Below, in pieces: positions 58,636 to 64,000 of a DNA stretch of 64,000 nt. Source of the stretch: Bradyrhizobium sp. Tv2a-2 (lineage in GTDB: Bacteria; Pseudomonadota; Alphaproteobacteria; Rhizobiales; Xanthobacteraceae); contig NZ_AXAI01000007.1 of NCBI RefSeq assembly GCF_000472425.1, positions 346,255 through 410,254 of the forward strand. The letters run 5' to 3'. The notes beneath the pieces were generated by a model. The model did no database searches, had not been told where the DNA came from, and worked only from the letters and a program-made list of their open reading frames with translations. Made by a program: the position numbers and the translations under genes. Numbering within the stretch: the stretch's first letter is position 1; the number at the start of each line of letters is the position of its first letter.

Positions 58636-58838
58636 GCAGGATGCTTTGAGGTGATCGCATGAGACTGCCAGGCAAGCTTGTGCGATCCAGCCGGCGAAGA
58701 CCGGTCCGAGTTTGGGGAGTAGCGGCGGCTTGGTAACGAATGTTGCGTGGCCCCTGGCGACGGCGGCCGCGAAGCATACAGAGAGATTGCACACGGATCT
58801 CAAGTTAGTTCTCCCGGGGCTCGAGGAGGATCCACGTC

Positions 58839-60005
58839 GTGAAGCGGGACTTCGACCTCATCGTCTATGGCGCGACGGGTTACACCGGCCGTCTCGTCGC
58901 CGAATATCTGGCGACGTCCTATCGCGGCGACGATGCTCCGTCCTGGGCGATCGCGGGACGCTCGACCGACAAGCTCCAGAAGGTGCGTACCGACGTCGGC
59001 GCACCAGACAATTTGCGTTTGGTTAAGGCGGATGCCGCCGAGCCGTCCAGCCTGCGTTCGATGTGCGAGCGTGCGGCCGTGATCATCACGACGGTCGGGC
59101 CCTATCAGCGCCACGGTTCCGAGCTTGTGGCAGCCTGCGCGGCCACGGGCACGGCCTATGTCGATCTGTGCGGCGAACCGGCCTGGGTGCGGCGCATGAT
59201 CGACACCCATCACGAAGAGGCGGAACGGACCGGCGCGCGCATCGTCTTCTCCTGTGGCTTCGATTCCATCCCGTTCGATCTCGGCGTGCTCACATTGCAG
59301 GAGAAGGCGCGCGAGAAATTCGGATGCCCGGCGCGGCGGGTCAAAGCCCGCCTGCGCAAGGTGAAAGGTGGCATGTCTGGCGGCACCGCGGCGAGCGCCC
59401 GAGCGACGTTGGCCGCCGCCGCGCGCGACCCGGCCTTGATCAAGCTGCTGAGCGATCCCTTCGCGTTGACGCCGGGGTTCACCGGGCCGTCTCAGCCGTC
59501 GGGCCTGATTCCCGAATACGACCCGAGCATGAACGTGTGGCTCGTGCCGTTCCCGATGGCGCCGATCAATACCAAGAATGTGCACCGCACGAATTTCCTG
59601 TTGGGTCATCCCTACGGCACGGACTTCGTCTACGACGAGATGATGGTCGCGCCGGGATTAGGGGAAATCGCTCGCGTGACGACGGAGACGTTCGCCACTA
59701 TGGCTTCCTTGCTCCGGACCGGTCTCAAACCCGGCGCAGGTCCGACACGGGAAGAGCGCGAGAAGGGCTTCTACGACATCCTCTTCCTGGGCGAACTGCC
59801 GGATCGCGGACGGGTCGAGGCGGTAGTCACGGGGGACCGCGATCCGGGCTACGGCTCGACCAGCAAGATGATCGCCGAGAGCGCACTCTGCCTCGTGCGC
59901 GACGTGCAGGGCGAGGGCGGCATCTGGACGCCGGGCGCGCTGATGGGGCCGACGTTGCGCAAGCGTCTGGAGGAGCGCGCGGGCCTGACCTTCAGCGGGT
60001 TTTGA
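58839..60005 (+). CDS. Saccharopine dehydrogenase-like/trans-acting enoyl reductase family protein
   Basis: The protein is 388 residues from a GTG at 58839 with GAGGAGGA upstream. A Rossmann NAD(P)-binding start reads D-L-I-V-Y-G-A-T-G-Y-T-G-R-L-V-A-E-Y-L. Later come W-A-I-A-G-R-S-T-D-K-L, then Y-V-D-L-C-G-E-P-A-W-V and F-S-C-G-F-D-S-I-P-F-D-L-G. These match the family that includes trans-acting enoyl reductases of polyketide/lipid synthesis and plant-like saccharopine dehydrogenase proteins. The actual substrate is unknown. Confidence 0.9.
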   Translation: MKRDFDLIVYGATGYTGRLVAEYLATSYRGDDAPSWAIAGRSTDKLQKVRTDVGAPDNLRLVKADAAEPSSLRSMCERAAVIITTVGPYQRHGSELVAACAATGTAYVDLCGEPAWVRRMIDTHHEEAERTGARIVFSCGFDSIPFDLGVLTLQEKAREKFGCPARRVKARLRKVKGGMSGGTAASARATLAAAARDPALIKLLSDPFALTPGFTGPSQPSGLIPEYDPSMNVWLVPFPMAPINTKNVHRTNFLLGHPYGTDFVYDEMMVAPGLGEIARVTTETFATMASLLRTGLKPGAGPTREEREKGFYDILFLGELPDRGRVEAVVTGDRDPGYGSTSKMIAESALCLVRDVQGEGGIWTPGALMGPTLRKRLEERAGLTFSGF

Positions 60006-60355
60006 TAATGCTCAGAACCGCAGCGGCGTGCTGGATTACGTGGATCGTAACCAACGAAAGCGCGGCTTGGCGAACGCGACCTCAAATCTGGCTCAATGGC
60101 CGGTTCTGGCCCCAAGCGGCCGACCCGGCATGTCCGCCAGATGTCTGCTCTGTGGGAGTGAAGCGGACCCGATATGCTCGATCTGAGTTCTTCCGGGTGT
60201 GACCCGAACCGGACCTCACCGCATCGCAGCGATTGCGCAGTCCCTTCTCGTGGCCGGCTGCACTCTCACGAGGAGGCGCCAACGCGGAAGTTGCAACCCT
60301 TTCAGTCGGATTTCTGCGATGCTCGCGTAACTGGCGACTATCGCGCCGAACACTG
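60006..60355. other. Intergenic region with possible remnants
   Basis: About 350 bases precede the 3' end of the nuclease-transposase gene. On the minus strand a short stretch near 60060-60180 can be read as protein-like (W-G-Q-N-R-P-L-S-Q-I, V-R-F-T-P). It belongs to a type of recurrent intergenic sequence in Bradyrhizobium and is not a coding gene. No IS66 terminal repeat was found here. Confidence 0.35.
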
Positions 60356-63148
60356 TCACTGGGATACGCCCGCCTGCTGACGCCGCCTTGTCCGCCTTCG
60401 CCCACGCACACTCTCCGCGTAGGCATAAATGTCCGTTTGCCCGCTACGAAGGAAATCAAAAAACTCCAAATTACTGTATTTGCATGTCTGGCAAATGCTC
60501 AACAGGATCATGTCGTTTTTGACCGACCTCTCTGTGAAGCTTCCGCGAGTAATATCTCTCAATTTAGAAAACGCTTTGATCGCATGCTCCGCATTATTGT
60601 TGTGCCACGGGACGCCGTCGTGATTTAAGAACGTGAACAGCTTGTTGCGGTTTTTTACAAATCGATGTCTACACTTCGTAGCCTCCTCACTTTTGCAGTC
60701 CAGTTTAGCAATTTTCCGGTAGAAGCGCTCTACGTCCAATTGGTGCTTTCCCAAAAAGCGCTTCTTTAAGCCTCTGCGATCTACCGTATCGACAATCGGC
60801 TTCAGCAACCCAGCGAATTCCCGCACTATGTCTTTCAATTCCTCATCGTACGGGTGCTTAAGAACGTTATCGTTCAGTTCGCGCATCAAGTGAATCAAAC
60901 ATTTTTGCTGGTCGCAATTAAGAGCGTCGTAGGCTGTAAAAAAGTCGCTCACCAAAATGCCCTTAAAGTCGTTTAGCATCTCTTGAAGGAATGCCCCTTC
61001 GCGGCTCTCCTTGTACAAATAGACAACGTCGTGCAAATTAGTGAAGACCCAGATGTAAGCAGTAGCACCTCTGATGCTGACTTGCGTCTCATCCACATGC
61101 AACAGACTTCCGCCCAAAAGATGGCTAAGGATGGTCTTGTAGGTTGACTCGTATCGCTTGGCTGCCGTCCTTTTAACGGTCGCCAATGTCCGCGAACAAA
61201 TGTCCAGCTTGACGCAACGAGTCAGGATTTCCTCGACTGTCTGAAACGGAATACAAAGTTCAACTGTATGATATAAAACGTAGGCGACCAAAGTGCGGCC
61301 AAGGTGACTTTGGGGCCAGAACTCCTTGGGCTCACCAAATTTTTGATTGCAATGCGAGCACCAATAATAATGGAATTGGCATCGCACAATCCAACGTTTT
61401 ACGGAAGATTTGCCGAACACGAGATCGTACAGTATCCGCTTGCAAACTGAACGCTCAGCTAAGTCTCCGCCGCAGGACGGACAGAAAGACAGCTTGGGAT
61501 AAATAATCGTTCTGCTTACAGGAAGATGGCTGTGTGGCCCGAGGTGCGCTCGTCTCAATTGAGACGCCCTCGGTTCGGCTAGCTTTTTAGACCTAACCCA
61601 GATTCTATCTCGCTGATAGTCCCACCATGCTGCCGCACTGATCTTCTCAAATTCTTTAAATTCGCTCTTAAATGGACCCCATATTTTGCGCGGACTCCTG
61701 AGCGACTCTACATAGACAGTGTGTTCAGATCCTTGTCCGCTGTGCAGGTCCGTAGAATGTAGTTGAAGCAGCGTCTGGGCGACAATTTCCGCTGCTTGGC
61801 AGTCCTCTGCGTTGTATTCAACAAGTGCACGTTTCAGTGCGCTATTATGCGACGCCTCCCAGTCACGGCGGCAAGCAATCGATTTGACAGAAGTTAGTGA
61901 CGTGTTGGACCATTCGAAGCCAAGCCAACGAGCAATGCTCTTCAGACTGTTTGAATATGTTGGAAAGTAGACCTGCCCGTTGATAACTGACAGAAGATTT
62001 GTCGGGCCGTGGTTTCCATTGTTTTCGAGGACCGTCTCAAGTGAGAGTCCGTAACGCGAACCCATTTGCTTTAAAAACTCTGTCTCGAAGGCGCCGTAGT
62101 GGATTAGCGACGGTTTATCAATGGTCCTGAGTATGTTGAGAAATTGGAAATAGATCTGCGCCTCGTCTGCTGCGGTGTCAGCCCAGAGACTATGCTGAAC
62201 TACTGAATCGCCATTCCTGAGTCGAAGACCAATAAGGTAGTAAAAGTCACGATCAGGAATCCCTTCGACATCGAAAAATACCGGTGTGTCTTCGATCCGC
62301 AGCTCCGGTCGACCGGCAATGTGGAGTTTCTTTTCACGAATCGCCAGTGCCTTCAGTGAGTGGTGATATCTCTCCTGCTTGTTGCGCATTTTTTTGGGCC
62401 GGCGACGCGGCAAAAATGCGAACGAGAGTTGCTTGACGGTAAAGGTACCTCTGTTGTTTAGCTTCTTACGCTCTTTCGCTGTCATAGCCGAAAGGAGGCT
62501 AAGGTCATCTTGCTGAGTCGCCTCTGAGTGGCAACGAGTTTGAAATTCACACTCGGCGCAATGACGGTTCAATACAAGTTCCGGTGGTGCAGAACCGGTC
62601 AACAGCACTGCGATCTTATCGACGCGTTTTCGTACCTCGCTGACCAATGTAGAAATCTTCACCTTCGAGGTGGCATGATTGTCGCCATGGACTATTTTGC
62701 CAACGCTGATCTCGCGTCCCAGCGATTGTGAGAGCGTAAGGGCATCGAACGCCAGCAACAATTTGTCGTCTTTATCCAACTTGTTGGTGAAAATAAAACG
62801 GATCGGAATTAGGTGTATCGGGCCGCGATCCTTGGCTGGCACGAGTTGGATCGCATGGAGATCGGTCTCTAGAATGTTTGAGTCCAGTTGTGCGCCCGTC
62901 ATCAAATTGGTGGCTAAGCGCCATGAGGCGGTGTTGACCTCTTTCAAGTCTGGAGAGCGCGCAATCTCGTTTGTGGGCCACGCGGCGACCAGCCGAGCGA
63001 CCTCGGCTGTGCGGTAAGAGTGGTTCTGCGCTTTCACCCATTTTGGGTAATCGTTTTCGGTAGCGGGTTCGTTGGTGGCTCGCAGCCAACACTTCGTGGA
63101 ACACTTTAGGTAGGCATGAAGCAGGTCTGAAGTAATTTTCATTCTCAC
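60356..63148 (-). CDS. Cas4/RecB-like nuclease-DEDD exonuclease-IS66 transposase fusion protein
   Basis: This is a 930-residue single open frame. Residues 1-210: a TM0106-family RecB/Cas4-like domain with four candidate Fe-S cysteines (C16 or C20, then C197-x2-C200-x5-C206), but its E-x-K core is unclear. Residues 285-465: an RNase H-like DEDD exonuclease domain with D293-V-E295, H350-Y-G-A-F-E355 and Y445-N-A-E-D449. Residues 555-605: zinc-ribbon cysteines (C556-x2-C559, C590, C597-x2-C600). Residues 610-905: an IS66-type DDE transposase with D686-E687-T, S-D735-F-F-T-A-Y and N851-N-A-E854. The tail is arginine-rich. The start is GTG 63148 or ATG 63142. No frameshift interrupts it; codons are AT-richer than neighbours. 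No tnpA or tnpB genes lie beside it. The activity is inferred, not known. Confidence 0.85.
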   Translation of the reverse strand: MRMKITSDLLHAYLKCSTKCWLRATNEPATENDYPKWVKAQNHSYRTAEVARLVAAWPTNEIARSPDLKEVNTASWRLATNLMTGAQLDSNILETDLHAIQLVPAKDRGPIHLIPIRFIFTNKLDKDDKLLLAFDALTLSQSLGREISVGKIVHGDNHATSKVKISTLVSEVRKRVDKIAVLLTGSAPPELVLNRHCAECEFQTRCHSEATQQDDLSLLSAMTAKERKKLNNRGTFTVKQLSFAFLPRRRPKKMRNKQERYHHSLKALAIREKKLHIAGRPELRIEDTPVFFDVEGIPDRDFYYLIGLRLRNGDSVVQHSLWADTAADEAQIYFQFLNILRTIDKPSLIHYGAFETEFLKQMGSRYGLSLETVLENNGNHGPTNLLSVINGQVYFPTYSNSLKSIARWLGFEWSNTSLTSVKSIACRRDWEASHNSALKRALVEYNAEDCQAAEIVAQTLLQLHSTDLHSGQGSEHTVYVESLRSPRKIWGPFKSEFKEFEKISAAAWWDYQRDRIWVRSKKLAEPRASQLRRAHLGPHSHLPVSRTIIYPKLSFCPSCGGDLAERSVCKRILYDLVFGKSSVKRWIVRCQFHYYWCSHCNQKFGEPKEFWPQSHLGRTLVAYVLYHTVELCIPFQTVEEILTRCVKLDICSRTLATVKRTAAKRYESTYKTILSHLLGGSLLHVDETQVSIRGATAYIWVFTNLHDVVYLYKESREGAFLQEMLNDFKGILVSDFFTAYDALNCDQQKCLIHLMRELNDNVLKHPYDEELKDIVREFAGLLKPIVDTVDRRGLKKRFLGKHQLDVERFYRKIAKLDCKSEEATKCRHRFVKNRNKLFTFLNHDGVPWHNNNAEHAIKAFSKLRDITRGSFTERSVKNDMILLSICQTCKYSNLEFFDFLRSGQTDIYAYAESVRGRRRTRRRQQAGVSQ

Positions 63149-63516
63149 ACCCGTTGAGTAAGGCTATCCGGCCTGCACTCCGTTCGAGTTAGGTGGAATC
63201 CACCTGATCTAGCCCTTCGAACTTGCGGGGCTCACATAGAATCACGCAAGCTATCCGCATGTGCCTTTCGGTTCGAGGATTGCAGCGCATCCTACCCAAA
63301 ATGGCACCTCGCGGTCAGGGGTCTGTGGGCTGCTTCTCGCTCCATCGGAAATGCCACCGAATGTCCGCTCCCGGCCCGTTTGAGACATGCAGACGGACAC
63401 CAAAAAGGTCTGCTTATGAGGGAAGACCGGAAGTCATCGGTGCACGGCCAAATCGACGCGATTGACCCTGAGCAGACATCTGATCGAAAAACCGACCGAG
63501 CGTACCCGGCTAACCG
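63149..63516. other. Intergenic region upstream of the fusion gene
   Basis: About 370 bases lie between the fusion gene start and the MaoC-like gene's stop. No gene-like frame. An inverted stretch, AGGTGGAATCCACCT (63191-63205), is a perfect hairpin close to the fusion gene's promoter region and could be an operator or part of an element end. Confidence 0.4.
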
Positions 63517-63978
63517 TTACGTCGACGCTTTCTCAGCCGGTCGCCTTGCGACGAGAACACTGCTGACACACTGGAACACTGTTTCGCGCCTCTGGTTGCG
63601 TAGGTGGGGTTGGCTGCGAATGATTCCCGTATCTGGTCTCGACTTCGACTCTCGCTTCTCTAAGACGATCGACTCGAGGTCTAGCTCGTCGCCTGGGCGA
63701 ACAGCGTTCGGCAGCCTCAGCTCATCATAACCTAGTCCGGCAAGCGCACGGAGTGGTGGCTGCACTTTATTGGTTAGAAAGATGAAGATCGAGAACGTGT
63801 GGGCGGCAGATGCCGTCAATCCCCTAAAGACGGAACGAGCAGCAGCCTCTTCATCGATATGGAAGGGGCGGGGGTCGAACTGCTTCGCGACCTGAATGAT
63901 TTCGGCCTTAGAGACCAGATAGGGACCAGCCTTGCGGCTATCACCAATTTCGAAATCCTCAAAGTATCCGCTGCTCAT
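63517..63978 (-). CDS. MaoC-like hot-dog-fold dehydratase
   Basis: The 153-residue protein has the hydratase-2 motif F-D-P-R-P-F-H-I-D-E-E-A-A near residues 34-46, with the D/H catalytic pair, and V-R-P-G-D-E-L-D-L in the second half. Proteins of this family hydrate enoyl-CoA or act on related acyl thioesters in fatty-acid and polyketide metabolism. It is next to the fusion gene but shows no link with it. The C-terminal residues (R-R-P-A-E-K-A-S-T) are usual. Confidence 0.88.
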   Translation of the reverse strand: MSSGYFEDFEIGDSRKAGPYLVSKAEIIQVAKQFDPRPFHIDEEAAARSVFRGLTASAAHTFSIFIFLTNKVQPPLRALAGLGYDELRLPNAVRPGDELDLESIVLEKRESKSRPDTGIIRSQPHLRNQRRETVFQCVSSVLVARRPAEKAST

Positions 63979-64000
63979 CGGTCAATCCTCTACCAAGCGA

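Noticed and set aside
60082..60459. Minus-strand frame with W-G-Q-N-R-P-L-S-Q-I
   Set aside because: It overlaps the end of the fusion gene and looks like a recurrent intergenic sequence type that is often mis-called as a gene.

Overview
The window looks like the chromosome of an alphaproteobacterium of the Bradyrhizobium/Nitrobacteraceae group. The signs are high GC with G/C-rich third codon positions, a coxB-coxA-ctaB-coxF-ctaG-coxC operon, a separate F0 operon with two b-type subunits (atpI-atpB-atpE-b'-b), a C4-type 5-aminolevulinate synthase (hemA) with an FNR/FixK-type box upstream, the DUF2948-hisD-UPF0262-phosphatase-maf-yacG-tRNA-Phe block, and several families of short palindromic intergenic repeats of the kind common in this group. 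The assignment comes from gene order and protein character, not from a database search. LAYOUT. 0-6.2 kb: end of a dicarboxylate/amino-acid symporter, an amino-acid-binding protein, a two-PAN-domain secreted protein, a nucleotidyltransferase-fold protein, the coupled tldD-lepB pair, an acetyltransferase and an IalB-family protein. 6.7-13.4 kb: aa3-type cytochrome c oxidase with its assembly factors, ending in a strong terminator, then DUF983 and SURF1. 13.5-18.4 kb: isochorismatase-like hydrolase, thrC, M16 peptidase, acetyltransferase, exported protein. 18.5-21.1 kb: F0 ATP synthase operon on the minus strand. 21.4-25.1 kb: DsbA-fold isomerase-like protein, a coiled-coil exported protein, YjbQ and an MFS/MHS carboxylate transporter. 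25.4-29.8 kb: a LuxR-type response regulator and a sodium-symporter/hybrid histidine kinase arranged like the CrbS/CrbR (MxtR/ErdR) system. 30.1-41.5 kb: hemA, an MBL-fold hydrolase, a chemoreceptor, an Omp25-like barrel, a small HTH protein, a lone branched-chain-type binding protein, a sirtuin, small proteins and a luciferase-like monooxygenase. 41.6-48.2 kb is a looser, repeat-containing stretch with a penicillin-acylase family protein, a family-9-like glycosyltransferase and a second, orphan SURF1. 48.2-56.1 kb: tRNA-Thr, a cyclic-nucleotide-domain flavoprotein with a UBP zinc-finger partner, then the hisD-yacG-tRNA-Phe block. 56.1 kb to the end has island character: a possible integrase tail beside tRNA-Phe, an ArdC-type antirestriction gene, small unknown proteins, and a 930-residue protein joining a Cas4/RecB-like nuclease module, a DEDD exonuclease-like module and an IS66-type DDE transposase. 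That fusion is the most unusual object in the window. HOW THE PARTS WORK TOGETHER. The cox operon, two SURF1 genes, ctaB/ctaG, F0-ATPase and hemA together supply haem-copper respiration and ATP synthesis; hemA carries a perfect FNR/FixK palindrome upstream that would link haem supply to oxygen. The CrbSR-like pair next to an MHS transporter suggests control of small carboxylate use. Short palindromic repeats sit directly at gene ends. In at least five cases a gene's stop codon lies inside such a repeat.
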